Shown: positions 8,705 through 16,204, numbered from the stretch's first letter. The stretch: DNA of 32,733 bases from Candidatus Poribacteria bacterium (GCA_022822215.1 JAJECD010000194.1:1-32733); one strand, 5' to 3'. Translations and numbers: made by a program. Notes: generated by a model from the sequence alone, not told the origin.

Positions 8705-8999
8705 CTGATTTCTCTTGTTCCTTCATTAATTGTTTACGCAGTGGAGAAACGCTCTCCCGCGGTCTTAAGAGGCTAATGACCAACACAATTCCGCTAATAA
8801 CCAAGGCAATGAGAACACCCATATCCTCAGCCTCACCCGGTGTCATACTCGGTCGTAATTTCCCAATCACAGACGGGAGAACTCTGCTCAGAACCATACC
8901 GAGGATCGCACACCCGAGCAAAGAGATGAGCGTATGCCGCCCTTGCGCCGTCCCTATCGGATTCGGTCTTTTCTGTTTACCACGTTGTCTATACTGCAT
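8694..8999 (-). CDS. Small two-helix membrane protein between purF and purM
   Basis: A 101-residue protein. I chose ATG at 8999, preceded by AAGGAAG, over an in-frame ATG 33 bases upstream that has a poorer context. The N-terminus is short and basic (MQYRQRGKQKRPNP). It is followed by a membrane helix at about residues 22-42 (LISLLGCAILGMVLSRVL), an acidic loop with MTPGEAED and a second helix (MGVLIALVISGIVLVISLL). The charged tail ends in KEQEKSDGK. The stop overlaps purM by 11 nt and purF ends 52 nt upstream, so it is part of the purine transcript. I do not recognise a family, and nothing in the sequence links it biochemically to purine synthesis. Confidence 0.7.
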   Translation of the reverse strand: MQYRQRGKQKRPNPIGTAQGRHTLISLLGCAILGMVLSRVLPSVIGKLRPSMTPGEAEDMGVLIALVISGIVLVISLLRPRESVSPLRKQLMKEQEKSDGK

Positions 9000-9051
9000 A
9001 AAAATCTTCCTTGTAGCGCAAGGCGCGTTCAACGCATATCAAGACGCCGGG

Positions 9052-10461
9052 TTAACCCACAATGAGGGGCAGCTGCTCCGAAGGCTCGTCCACAAACGGG
9101 ATTGGATATTCTCCATCAAAACAGGTGGTACAAAAGTCTTTCGATGCCTTCACCGAGTTAAGCATGCCATCGATGCTCAGATAACCCAGACTGTCGGCAC
9201 GAATGTATTTGCGGATCTCTTCAATCGTGTGTGAACTGGCAATCAACTCGCCACGTGTAGGGGTATCCACACCATAGAAACATGAAAATTTATTCGGGGG
9301 GGAGGCAATACGGAGGTGTACAGCGGTCGCGCCGCCTTGCCGAACGATTTTGATGAGTTTCCTACTATTTGTCCCACGCATAATTGAATCGTCTACAAGC
9401 ACCACACGTTTGCCGCGGAGGACATCGCGTATCGGATTCAACTTTATTTTTACCATGAGTTCTCTGATATCCTGCGTCGGATTCATAAAAGAGCGTCCAA
9501 CGAAAGTATTTCGCGACAACCCTAAATCGAAAGGAATACCAGACTCCTCAGCATAGCCGAGGGCGGCAATCGTGGCAGAATCGGGGACCGGGATAACAAC
9601 ATCCGCTTTGACGGGGTGTTCACGGGCAAGCTGCCTACCGAACTCACGGCGCGTACTATTCACACTCTGACCGAACATCATACCATCCGGACGCGCCAGA
9701 TAGATATATTCAAAGATACACTGCGATAATTTCGGCTCTCGCCTACGAAAACAGAAGGACTCTACGCCGCGATGCGCAGAACGTATAAATATCAACTCAC
9801 CGGGTTCCACCTCGCGTATCGGTTCCGCTTCAATTACATCAAGCGCACACGTTTCGGACGCAAGGACATAAGCATCATCCAGCTTACCGAGCCAGAGTGG
9901 ACGGAATCCGTGCGCATCGCGCGCCCCTATGAGTGTATTTTTATCCATACATACGAACGAGTAAGCCCCTTCAATACCCCGAAGTGCCTCAATAATTCTA
10001 TTTTCCAAAACCTGCTTCCGCGAATGCGCTATGAGATGGAAAACGACCTCGGTATCCAGACTCGTGCTGAAGATTGAACCCGCATTCTCCAGATGGTTCC
10101 GAATGTACGATGAATTGACAAGATTGCCGTTATGACCAAGCGCAAGAGGCCCCTGTTTATAATTCCGAACCAGCGGCTGCGCGTTCTCCAGCGTACTTTC
10201 TCCTGCTGTTGAATATCGGTTGTGCCCAATAGCGATATGACCATTGAGCCTCGCTAAAACCTCAGTCGTAAAGACAGAATGGACAAGCCCCATGCCGTGG
10301 TGATACGTAAACTTTTCACCATCTGATGCGACAATCCCGCTGCTCTCTTGGCCGCGATGCTGAAGGGCACGTAACCCCAGATAGGTTAACTCTACCGCTT
10401 TTGGGTGACCGAAGACACCGAAGACACCGCATTCGTCCTTTGGTTTATCATCATATTGCAT
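9052..10461 (-). CDS. purF: Amidophosphoribosyltransferase, Fe-S type
   Basis: A 469-residue enzyme that makes 5-phosphoribosylamine from PRPP and glutamine, the committed step of purine synthesis. The N-terminal ten residues form a propeptide; processing would expose Cys11 of CGVFGVFGH as the glutamine amidotransferase nucleophile. Further glutaminase motifs are RALQHRGQES, IGHNRYSTAG and LGHNGNLVN. The PRPP-binding motif VVLVDDSIMRGT is at residues 353-364. Cys248 (QCIFEYIYLARPD), Cys394 (SCFYGVDTP) and Cys444/Cys447 (CTTC) match the four ligands of the [4Fe-4S] cluster in the Bacillus-type enzyme. The ATG at 10461 has its nearest Shine-Dalgarno-like GGAG about 16 nt upstream, unusually far. 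The 150-nt upstream gap is filled by the repeat described at 10481-10607. Confidence 0.96.
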   Translation of the reverse strand: MQYDDKPKDECGVFGVFGHPKAVELTYLGLRALQHRGQESSGIVASDGEKFTYHHGMGLVHSVFTTEVLARLNGHIAIGHNRYSTAGESTLENAQPLVRNYKQGPLALGHNGNLVNSSYIRNHLENAGSIFSTSLDTEVVFHLIAHSRKQVLENRIIEALRGIEGAYSFVCMDKNTLIGARDAHGFRPLWLGKLDDAYVLASETCALDVIEAEPIREVEPGELIFIRSAHRGVESFCFRRREPKLSQCIFEYIYLARPDGMMFGQSVNSTRREFGRQLAREHPVKADVVIPVPDSATIAALGYAEESGIPFDLGLSRNTFVGRSFMNPTQDIRELMVKIKLNPIRDVLRGKRVVLVDDSIMRGTNSRKLIKIVRQGGATAVHLRIASPPNKFSCFYGVDTPTRGELIASSHTIEEIRKYIRADSLGYLSIDGMLNSVKASKDFCTTCFDGEYPIPFVDEPSEQLPLIVG

Positions 10462-10480
10462 TTTTTTCTCAATTGCTCCT

Positions 10481-10607
10481 GGGCTGCGGCCGATGTCCTT
10501 GCAGATTCTAAATTGTTAAAAAACCATTTGTAACCTGAAGCAAGTTCTCTACTAAATTTTAAACCGGGGTGGACAACGGACACCCCGCTCAGATTTAATA
10601 GGTAAAA
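10481..10607 (+). repeat. Dispersed repeat, copy A, with ACAACGG-loop hairpin (orientation of the loop motif: +)
   Basis: Bases 10501-10607 align without any gap to 22439-22545; by hand count 73 of 107 positions are identical. The core is a hairpin with stem CGGGGTG (10565-10571) / CACCCCG (10581-10587) and the nine-base loop GACAACGGA. The second copy has the same loop, but two stem pairs are changed in a compensated way (G-C to T-A twice). An upstream dyad, CTGC (10484-10487) / GCAG (10501-10504), corresponds to a stronger hairpin in the other copy. Here the element lies antisense to the purine operon, filling the gap between the upstream membrane-protein gene and purF. Confidence 0.75.
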
Positions 10608-10611
10608 GTAT

Positions 10612-11154
10612 CTATCCGTGTTCTGCGCTGACTTTGGTATTTTCGGCGGATGCCAATCTGTATCCCAATATCGCGCCGATAGGAACAGCAAGAATATACC
10701 AAATCTCGACCGGCAAACCCAGCGACACCCACCCGCGCATCGGGAGCGAAACGACATACGCGATCGCCTTAAGCACCGGAAGCAGCATCGCCAGAATAAG
10801 GTTCGGTCTACCAAATATCTCCCACGGCACGTTAAGCAAGGCAAGCAAACCGACGACAGCTGGCGGCCCCAAAAATGCACCTGAGTAAAGCCGCTTTAAG
10901 GGGATGTTAACACCAAATCTTTGGCTCACAAAGCGTATACCTTGGCTCGCGCCCACAACCACCGTTCCGTACCAGACACTCAAGGAAATCAGGAGCAGCA
11001 AACCGACCCAGAAGCCGTGGCGGATCCGATCCCCGAGCAGCACTTGCCAAATAAAATTCTCAATTACCAACAAGCAGATCCAACCGCCTAACAGCCCAAC
11101 AATACTTCCAGCAGCAATTTGTCCAAGGGTTAATGTGACACTACTTTTTTTCAT
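10612..11154 (-). CDS. Hypothetical polytopic membrane protein, first gene of the purine operon
   Basis: A 180-residue protein with ATG at 11154. Four to five hydrophobic segments are visible: about 8-30 (LGQIAAGSIVGLLGGWICLL), 47-68 (FWVGLLLLISLSVWYGTVVV), 90-105 (SGAFLGPPAVVGLLALL), 117-140 (LILAMLLPVLKAIAYVV) and 148-167 (EIWYILAVPIGAILGY). The tail is polar and short. I recognise no family. A strong promoter lies 40 bases upstream and no other promoter of similar quality was found before purF, so this gene probably leads the transcript. The 150-nt space to purF contains the dispersed repeat. Confidence 0.7.
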   Translation of the reverse strand: MKKSSVTLTLGQIAAGSIVGLLGGWICLLVIENFIWQVLLGDRIRHGFWVGLLLLISLSVWYGTVVVGASQGIRFVSQRFGVNIPLKRLYSGAFLGPPAVVGLLALLNVPWEIFGRPNLILAMLLPVLKAIAYVVSLPMRGWVSLGLPVEIWYILAVPIGAILGYRLASAENTKVSAEHG

Positions 11155-11194
11155 ACACTCCGACTTTTAAAAAAAATAATTTAAATTTAATTCT

Positions 11195-11223
11195 ATTGTA
11201 CCATTATGCCACATAAATGTCAA
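11195..11223 (-). promoter_or_regulatory. Sigma-70-type promoter of the purine operon
   Basis: On the minus strand TTGACA (11223-11218), a 17-base spacer and TACAAT (11200-11195) form a near-consensus promoter. Transcription would begin near 11188, giving a leader of about 34 nt before the ATG at 11154. The leader is too short for a purine riboswitch, and none is visible. Confidence 0.75.
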
Positions 11224-11360
11224 AAAAATCTTTTTTTTTAGAACGGAACGCCGCAGCAAAAACACCCCACCCACTGTCAGTGTCCAAGTATCCATGTTAC
11301 GCGTCAGTTCTGAATATTTTAGCAAAAGTTGGCAATTCATGAAAAGTGAAAAAAATGCCA

Positions 11361-11389
11361 TTGACCAAACGCTGAATACCTGATAGGAT
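11361..11389 (+). promoter_or_regulatory. Putative promoter for the PhyH-like gene
   Basis: TTGACC (11361-11366), a 17-base spacer and TAGGAT (11384-11389) lie 61 bases ahead of the start codon. The -35 is good and the -10 matches four of six consensus bases. It is divergent from the purine-operon promoter in the same 295-base gap. Confidence 0.4.
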
Positions 11390-11449
11390 AATAGCATGCA
11401 GCGTTTACAGTAAGCAACCAGCTCCGATGAAGTATTTGAGGACTGACCT

Positions 11450-12322
11450 ATGAAAGAATATTTGGAAATTCAGAAGCCTGAACTTGGCTATACCTACGAG
11501 TTCGGGGTTGATCAACTCTCTCTTATGTCCGAATGTTTGGAGGCACATGGCTTTGCTATCATCAAAGACGTTTTACCTCCTGAAGTAGTCGACAGTTTAA
11601 AACAGGCGGTTTTTGACGGCACCGATCCAAAAAGAGAGTTGAAACCGGGAGAAAGTCGGACCCGACACGCTTGGGTTGAGTCTGGACCGGGGGCTTGGCA
11701 ACTCTTGGAATATGAACCCTTTATGAAAATCCATCATCATCTGATTGGGACCGAGGAAATGACTGTCCACCGGTCTGCCGCTATCATTCGGATGCCTGGA
11801 TCTCAACCGGTTTCGTGGCATACCGACTGGTGCGGATTTTCAACGGATCCACCGAAAAATTCGGGAGATGTCCTAAATCGCGGACTTTGGCCCTCTGGCA
11901 AATGGTTCTACCTGACGGGTTCTCGCCCAGAACACGGCGGTCTATGCGTGATTGAGGACTCCCACGTAGAAAACTGGGAGGGACCCGAAGGTTTCAAGAT
12001 GACAGCGGACAGACGTTCCTTTTACAAGGAAGGCGAAGCAGAAAAGGCGTATGTCGGGTTTGATATTCCAGGATTGGTGCCGCTGTTTACGAATCCGGGG
12101 GATATGATCGTATTTGCGCATCGGACGTATCACGGGGCATTCCCGAACCAGATAGATGAGATTCGGTTGTCGTGCGCGATCGGTTTTCGGAGTCGGGACC
12201 ATCACATTGATATCCCATGGGAGATTCCAGAAGAAGGCAAACAGTTTTTAGCGGACTTACCGCCGCAGTTCCACCAATACACGCACGGGTATACCAGCAT
12301 CAATCTGAATTGGCGAGGATAA
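11450..12322 (+). CDS. Phytanoyl-CoA dioxygenase (PhyH) family oxygenase
   Basis: A 290-residue protein starting at ATG after GAGGA. It belongs to the Fe(II)/2-oxoglutarate-dependent PhyH-like family. The iron-binding facial triad is visible as His124 and Asp126 in SWHTDW and His228 in YHGAFPN. Arg239 (EIRLSCAIGFRSRD) is a suitable 2-oxoglutarate carboxylate ligand. The N-terminal part (HGFAIIKDVLPPEVVDSLKQ) is typical of the family. No signal peptide is present, so it is cytoplasmic. The family is very diverse, and the substrate cannot be inferred; the label phytanoyl-CoA need not be literal. The following ThuA-like gene has its own promoter-like sequence, so the two may be transcribed separately. 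Confidence 0.88.
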   Translation: MKEYLEIQKPELGYTYEFGVDQLSLMSECLEAHGFAIIKDVLPPEVVDSLKQAVFDGTDPKRELKPGESRTRHAWVESGPGAWQLLEYEPFMKIHHHLIGTEEMTVHRSAAIIRMPGSQPVSWHTDWCGFSTDPPKNSGDVLNRGLWPSGKWFYLTGSRPEHGGLCVIEDSHVENWEGPEGFKMTADRRSFYKEGEAEKAYVGFDIPGLVPLFTNPGDMIVFAHRTYHGAFPNQIDEIRLSCAIGFRSRDHHIDIPWEIPEEGKQFLADLPPQFHQYTHGYTSINLNWRG

Positions 12323-12395
12323 TTGTCCGCATCCGGATTCACAAGATTCGCGGAGTAGCAGGATAACTCGCCCGATTATAAGTTACTTGAAAAAC

Positions 12396-12424
12396 TTGTA
12401 TTTTTTCTCCGAAAATGTTATATT
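12396..12424 (+). promoter_or_regulatory. Putative promoter for the ThuA-like gene
   Basis: TTGTAT (12396-12401), a 17-base spacer and TATATT (12419-12424). Transcription would start near 12431, placing the structured element at 12441-12495 inside a leader of about 127 nt. Confidence 0.5.
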
Positions 12425-12440
12425 ACTTATGCACGGTGAC

Positions 12441-12495
12441 GGTGGATACCACCTCCCGCTTAGGAGTGCCACCACTCCTTTTGATAGCGGTATCC
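12441..12495 (+). promoter_or_regulatory. Structured mRNA leader with competing stems ahead of the ThuA-like gene
   Basis: An outer stem GGATACC (12444-12450) / GGTATCC (12489-12495) encloses a perfect 7-bp hairpin, AGGAGTG (12462-12468) / CACTCCT (12473-12479), with loop CCAC and TTTT behind it. A third hairpin, GGTGG (12441-12445) / CCACC (12449-12453), uses part of the outer stem and excludes it. Mutually exclusive stems plus a terminator-like hairpin are what one expects of an attenuator or riboswitch-like leader. I match it to no known class. Confidence 0.45.
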
Positions 12496-12557
12496 CCATA
12501 TAAAAGGAACATTCTGTATCTCAGAGAAAAAATCAAAGTCAAACCGAGGAGGCTCTC

Positions 12558-13205
12558 ATGTCGAAAATTCTTGTGCTATCGGGCGAAAATCACCGCTTTA
12601 ATGCAAGTGCCAGCGTCATTCACGATTTTCTTTCCGAAGATGCCGATATTACAGCAACACTCACTGACGATAAAGGGATTTTAGCATCACCCGAACTGAA
12701 TACCTACGATGCATGCGTCTTTGGTACAGGTTTCACGCGTACGGAACGCCGAGAAGACGGATCTGTCGAGCGTGTCTCCGATTTAACTCCTGCTGAAGAA
12801 GAAGGCTTGTTCCAATTTGTCAGTGAAGGCAAAGGGTTGGTCGGAATTCACGGTACCGCATGGTGGATCGGTGGTCAGGCAATGGAACTCATCGGAGGCG
12901 CCGCCAATTGGCATCCGCCCGGCTCAACCTTTACTGTCCATATCGAGGATAACGCACATCCGACGACACAAGGCGTTGAAGATTTCGATGTAGAAGATGA
13001 AATCTATATCTCCGCACACGATCCACACATCCATGTCTTGGCATCCGCCGAATGGTTCGGCAAAGCACACCCCATGGCGTGGGTAAAGCCTTACGGTTCT
13101 GGACGGGTTTTTTATACCACGCTGGGACACGGACCCGGCACCTTCGAGCGCGAAGGTATGCAGAAATTCCTTACCCAAGGCGTAAAATGGGCAGCGTCAT
13201 CATAG
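12558..13205 (+). CDS. ThuA-like domain protein (trehalose utilisation family)
   Basis: A 215-residue protein starting at ATG after GAGGAGG-like bases (GAGGAGGC at about 12546). It shows the class I glutamine amidotransferase-like ThuA fold: KILVLSGENHRFN at the N-terminus, DACVFGTGFT, EEGLFQFVSEGKGLVGIHGT at residues 81-100, HPTTQGVEDFDVEDEIY at 134-150 and RVFYTTLGHG at 183-192. His98, His154, His157 and His191 could bind a metal. The family is linked to sugar degradation, but its chemistry is poorly defined. It sits 51 bases before an enolase-superfamily gene, which supports a role in sugar or sugar-acid catabolism. There is no signal peptide. Confidence 0.85.
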   Translation: MSKILVLSGENHRFNASASVIHDFLSEDADITATLTDDKGILASPELNTYDACVFGTGFTRTERREDGSVERVSDLTPAEEEGLFQFVSEGKGLVGIHGTAWWIGGQAMELIGGAANWHPPGSTFTVHIEDNAHPTTQGVEDFDVEDEIYISAHDPHIHVLASAEWFGKAHPMAWVKPYGSGRVFYTTLGHGPGTFEREGMQKFLTQGVKWAASS

Positions 13206-13215
13206 AATATCGCAC

Positions 13216-13237
13216 GGCGAGGCACAACTGCCTCGCC
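13216..13237 (+). repeat. Perfect 9-bp hairpin between the ThuA-like and enolase-superfamily genes
   Basis: GGCGAGGCA (13216-13224) and TGCCTCGCC (13229-13237) form a perfect stem with loop CAAC. No T tract follows, so it is not a standard terminator. The next start codon, 19 bases downstream, lacks a Shine-Dalgarno sequence. Confidence 0.55.
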
Positions 13238-13256
13238 ATACCACTGCTCAAATATA

Positions 13257-14336
13257 ATGCCTACACTAAAAATCAAAACCATAGAAACCGAAGTCGTTGA
13301 GGTAAATCACCGCGGCAATTGGCTCTTTGTCAAGCTCCACGCCGATGACAACACAATCGGTGTCGGTGAGGCTTCCCACGGTAGAGATGACGGTCGTGTT
13401 CAACACGTCATTGACACCCTCAAACCCGCACTAATTGGGTGGAATCCCTTCCAATTGGAGGCATTCCGTCAGCGTTTCTATCGTGATACCGAAAGCCACA
13501 CCTATCACACCGCACTCAGTGGAATCGAACAGGCGATGTGTGACCTGATAGGCAAGGCGTTGGACGTACCGAGTTATCAATTGTTAGGCGGCAAATGTCG
13601 AGGAAAAATCCGGCTCTACGCAAATATTAACCGCGCGACCCTCGATCGGAGCCCATCCGGGTTCGCCAGTAACGCCGAACGTGCCGTTGCCGAAGGATTC
13701 ACAGCTATAAAATGCGCACCCTTTGACGACGTTTCAACATCAAATATATCAAGCGGAAGCCTCACCCGTGCCATCTGTACAGGCATTGACCGCATCCGGA
13801 CAATCCGAGCCGCAATCGGTGATGACATCGACTTGATGGTAGACTGCCACAGCCGTTTTAACCCGGGTATCCTCATACAGGTCGCAAAAGAACTCGAGGA
13901 CTTGCACCTCTTTTGGATTGAAGACGCTGTGCCGCTGGACAATCTTGACGCTTTCGCACATATCAGCCGTTCCATCGGCATCCCCATCGCAACCGGTGAA
14001 CGCTTACGAACCCCTGTAGCTTTTGATAGGCTGCTCAGACACGCTGAGGTCGATTATATCCTACCGGATGTCAAACACGTCGGTGGAATTTCGGGGTTGA
14101 AAAAAATCGCCACACTCGCTGCCGCACGCAACGTCATGGTAACACCTCACAATCCGAGCGGTCCTGTCGCGACAGCCGCGAGTGTGCAATGCATGGCAAG
14201 CGTCCCGAATTTCGCTATCCTCGAATACGCGTGGGGAGAGGTAGAATGGCGCGCTTCCCTTGTTTCACCGCCAGAAAAGATCGTCAACGGATTCATTGAA
14301 GTGCCTGATAGACCGGGATTGGGTATTACACTTTGA
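13257..14336 (+). CDS. Mandelate racemase / muconate lactonizing family enzyme (enolase superfamily)
   Basis: A 359-residue protein starting at ATG 13257; no Shine-Dalgarno sequence is visible, but the N-terminus MPTLKIKTIETEVVEV fits the family. Metal ligands are Asp196 (LMVDCHSRF), Glu222 (FWIEDAV) and Glu248 (TGERL). The acid-base groups visible are Lys152 (IKCAPF), His198, and the Asp271 (LPDVKHVGG)-His298 (TPHNPSGP) dyad. This residue set, with His after the first Asp, resembles acid-sugar dehydratases such as galactonate dehydratase. The likely reaction is dehydration of an aldonic acid, but the substrate is not determined. The lipoprotein gene follows after 24 bases, behind a good ribosome binding site. 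Confidence 0.9.
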   Translation: MPTLKIKTIETEVVEVNHRGNWLFVKLHADDNTIGVGEASHGRDDGRVQHVIDTLKPALIGWNPFQLEAFRQRFYRDTESHTYHTALSGIEQAMCDLIGKALDVPSYQLLGGKCRGKIRLYANINRATLDRSPSGFASNAERAVAEGFTAIKCAPFDDVSTSNISSGSLTRAICTGIDRIRTIRAAIGDDIDLMVDCHSRFNPGILIQVAKELEDLHLFWIEDAVPLDNLDAFAHISRSIGIPIATGERLRTPVAFDRLLRHAEVDYILPDVKHVGGISGLKKIATLAAARNVMVTPHNPSGPVATAASVQCMASVPNFAILEYAWGEVEWRASLVSPPEKIVNGFIEVPDRPGLGITL

Positions 14337-14360
14337 CATAATAAACATCAGGAGGGTAAA

Positions 14361-15146
14361 ATGATACCTCTCAACACCAACTTGCAAATCATACCAAAAT
14401 TTACCACGCTTTATCTCCTTCTGCTCATTGGCACTTTTGCTGGATGTATCGGAAGCATGCAGACGAGTCAAACAGAAACAGCAGAAACCGACACAGCCGC
14501 CGCTATTACAGCAACAGAAGAATCACCTCGTGCCCTTGCGGAACTCCAACTTTCGACAACGAAAACAAATTACGCAGCGAAGGAAGAAATCCCGCTTAAG
14601 GTCAACATTCAAAATGGTAAATTCGATCTACTCGTGCCTTTTTTCGCTGTCGCGACGAAGGGTGCTTTCACACAAGTAACGGTGAAGGACGCGAACGGAC
14701 AAATCGTCGAACCGAAGCGTGCCATTACACAAGAGAACCCACAAAAATACGTCCAACGCGATGGAAAATCTGTCCGCTGTATTCAGGGATTTGATTTCAA
14801 AGCATCCATGAATCAGGAGCTAATGCTGAGAGATTTACAGAGATACTATCAATTACAACCCGGCACTTATACTGTCACACTCGCGATTGAATTAGAAGTA
14901 TACCGAGAATCCATAACCGAAGAACATCCAGAAATAGCGGAGTTAAGACGAGACCTCGCACGGCTTCAGAACGACCCGAATCTTCAAGCCGCCGCAAAAC
15001 AGGACGCGGCGAACTACTATCAAGAACAAATCAAATTCATTCAAGAGAGAAGCAAGGATGAAGAAAAGAATATCTACTTACCTGTCAAGGCACGCCGCGG
15101 ACAGGCATCGCTCGTATCCAACGAAACCACACTAATAATAGAATAG
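14361..15146 (+). CDS. Putative lipoprotein of unknown function
   Basis: A 261-residue protein with ATG after GGAGGG (14351-14356). A hydrophobic segment (LYLLLLIGTFAGC) ends at a lipobox-like FAGC, with Cys29 as the probable lipidated residue. A low-complexity Thr/Glu/Ala linker runs to about residue 55. A beta-rich part follows (LQLSTTKTNYAAKEEIPLKV, VTVKDANGQIV, LQPGTYTVTLAIELEVY), resembling an immunoglobulin-like fold. About residues 180-235 form charged helices (AELRRDLARLQNDPNLQ, EQIKFIQERSKDEEK). I recognise no family. It is followed after 9 bases by the TolB-like gene, so the two form an envelope pair. Confidence 0.75.
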   Translation: MIPLNTNLQIIPKFTTLYLLLLIGTFAGCIGSMQTSQTETAETDTAAAITATEESPRALAELQLSTTKTNYAAKEEIPLKVNIQNGKFDLLVPFFAVATKGAFTQVTVKDANGQIVEPKRAITQENPQKYVQRDGKSVRCIQGFDFKASMNQELMLRDLQRYYQLQPGTYTVTLAIELEVYRESITEEHPEIAELRRDLARLQNDPNLQAAAKQDAANYYQEQIKFIQERSKDEEKNIYLPVKARRGQASLVSNETTLIIE

Positions 15147-15155
15147 GAGTCTCGA

Positions 15156-16130
15156 ATGAAGGTATTCCGCTTTTTTCTAATCTACAGCCTCAATGTCTTG
15201 TTGTGTTTCCCCATTTTTGCACAAGCACCTACAACGGCAAAAATTGCTTTCGTGTCAAGAGGTATAAATCCTTCGGGGATCTATCAATCCAACATCTATA
15301 TGATGAACCCTGATGGCAGCGATTTAATCAACCTCATCAGTAGATCTCGTAGTCGTGGTATTAACCACATCGCTTGGGAACCCTCAGGACAACGAATCCT
15401 TTTCTGCTCCGATCACAAAGGCAAGCACGATATACACGTTATGCATGCAGATGGAACAGATGCAAAACCGGTGTTCACTGAACCGAGATATAGAGTAGAA
15501 CCCACTTGGTCACCGGATGGCAAACGGATCGCCTATGTCGCTTCGGCAAAATCTATGGGACGGAGTCTCTACATCGCACCAATAAATGGACAGTCCGGTG
15601 AGCCGATTGTTCAGGTAGGTCCTCATAGCGGGCAACCTGACTGGTCCCCTGATGGGACCGAAATCGCTTTTGTTGTAGGATCCCGTGGCATCCGGAAAAT
15701 TTATATTCTGAATCTTGAGTCGCACACCCAAAGGCTCCTGCTGCCAGATAAGAACCCGTGGATGCAGTATCCCGCCTGGTCGCCTGACGGTGAGAGAATC
15801 GCTTTCGTTTGGTCTCCAAATAGGTCTGGGTCAGGTATCTATGTTGCAAATCGTGATGGAACAGGACTGGAACAAATTACGGAACCAGACCCGTTGAGAA
15901 CTGTATCAATAGCATGGGCACCCTCCGGTGATGAACTCGTTTACGCGAAGGATACAGGAGACAGCCTACACCTCTTCAAAGTCAGTTTGAAGGATAAACG
16001 CCCTCAACAACTTACGCATGAAATGATCAACCCAGAAGCAATTTGGTTCGATCCGGCGGCAGTTGTCCCAGTCGAACCCTCGGCATCCGCACGCATAACA
16101 ACATGGGGTAAAATCAAAAATCAAGACTAA
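15156..16130 (+). CDS. TolB-like beta-propeller (PD40/WD40-like repeats), exported
   Basis: A 324-residue protein starting at ATG after TAGGAG. Residues 1-22 form a signal peptide ending in FAQA. Five or six propeller blades carry the PD40 signature, for example PTWSPDGKRIAYV, PDWSPDGTEIAFV, PAWSPDGERIAFV and IAWAPSGDELVYA, alternating with strands such as NIYMMNPDGSD, DIHVMHADGTD and GIYVANRDGTG. The fold is that of the TolB C-terminal propeller. The TolB N-terminal domain is absent and no tol-pal genes are nearby, so I do not call it tolB. The C-terminus after the propeller reads ITTWGKIKNQD, a short tail outside the blades. It is the last gene before the nuo cluster. Confidence 0.85.
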   Translation: MKVFRFFLIYSLNVLLCFPIFAQAPTTAKIAFVSRGINPSGIYQSNIYMMNPDGSDLINLISRSRSRGINHIAWEPSGQRILFCSDHKGKHDIHVMHADGTDAKPVFTEPRYRVEPTWSPDGKRIAYVASAKSMGRSLYIAPINGQSGEPIVQVGPHSGQPDWSPDGTEIAFVVGSRGIRKIYILNLESHTQRLLLPDKNPWMQYPAWSPDGERIAFVWSPNRSGSGIYVANRDGTGLEQITEPDPLRTVSIAWAPSGDELVYAKDTGDSLHLFKVSLKDKRPQQLTHEMINPEAIWFDPAAVVPVEPSASARITTWGKIKNQD

Positions 16131-16138
16131 GTTTGTCC

Positions 16139-16157
16139 TCTGAAAAGCGTTTTCAGA
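16139..16157 (+). repeat. Perfect inverted repeat after the TolB-like gene
   Basis: TCTGAAAA (16139-16146) / TTTTCAGA (16150-16157) with loop GCG, starting 8 bases after the stop codon. It is followed by an A run rather than a T run, so it is at best a weak terminator or an RNA 3'-end stabiliser. Confidence 0.45.
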
Positions 16158-16204
16158 AAAAATAGATACGAACACAACGCGCTTGTACAGATTAAAAATT
16201 TTAC

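Noticed and set aside
10505-10533. Possible minus-strand promoter TTACAA-17-TAGAAT ahead of purF within the repeat
   Set aside because: The -35 matches consensus at only three positions, and the corresponding bases in copy C are not conserved as a promoter.
11167-11397. 76-residue minus-strand frame in the gap between the purine operon and the PhyH-like gene
   Set aside because: It spans the purine-operon promoter, has no ribosome binding site and no recognisable pattern.
12326-12354. Dyad TCCGC/GCGGA after the PhyH-like gene as a terminator
   Set aside because: The stem has five pairs with a 19-base loop and no T run.
12415-12684. 89-residue plus-strand frame over the ThuA leader
   Set aside because: It starts at the -10 region, runs into the ThuA-like gene in another frame and has no ribosome binding site.
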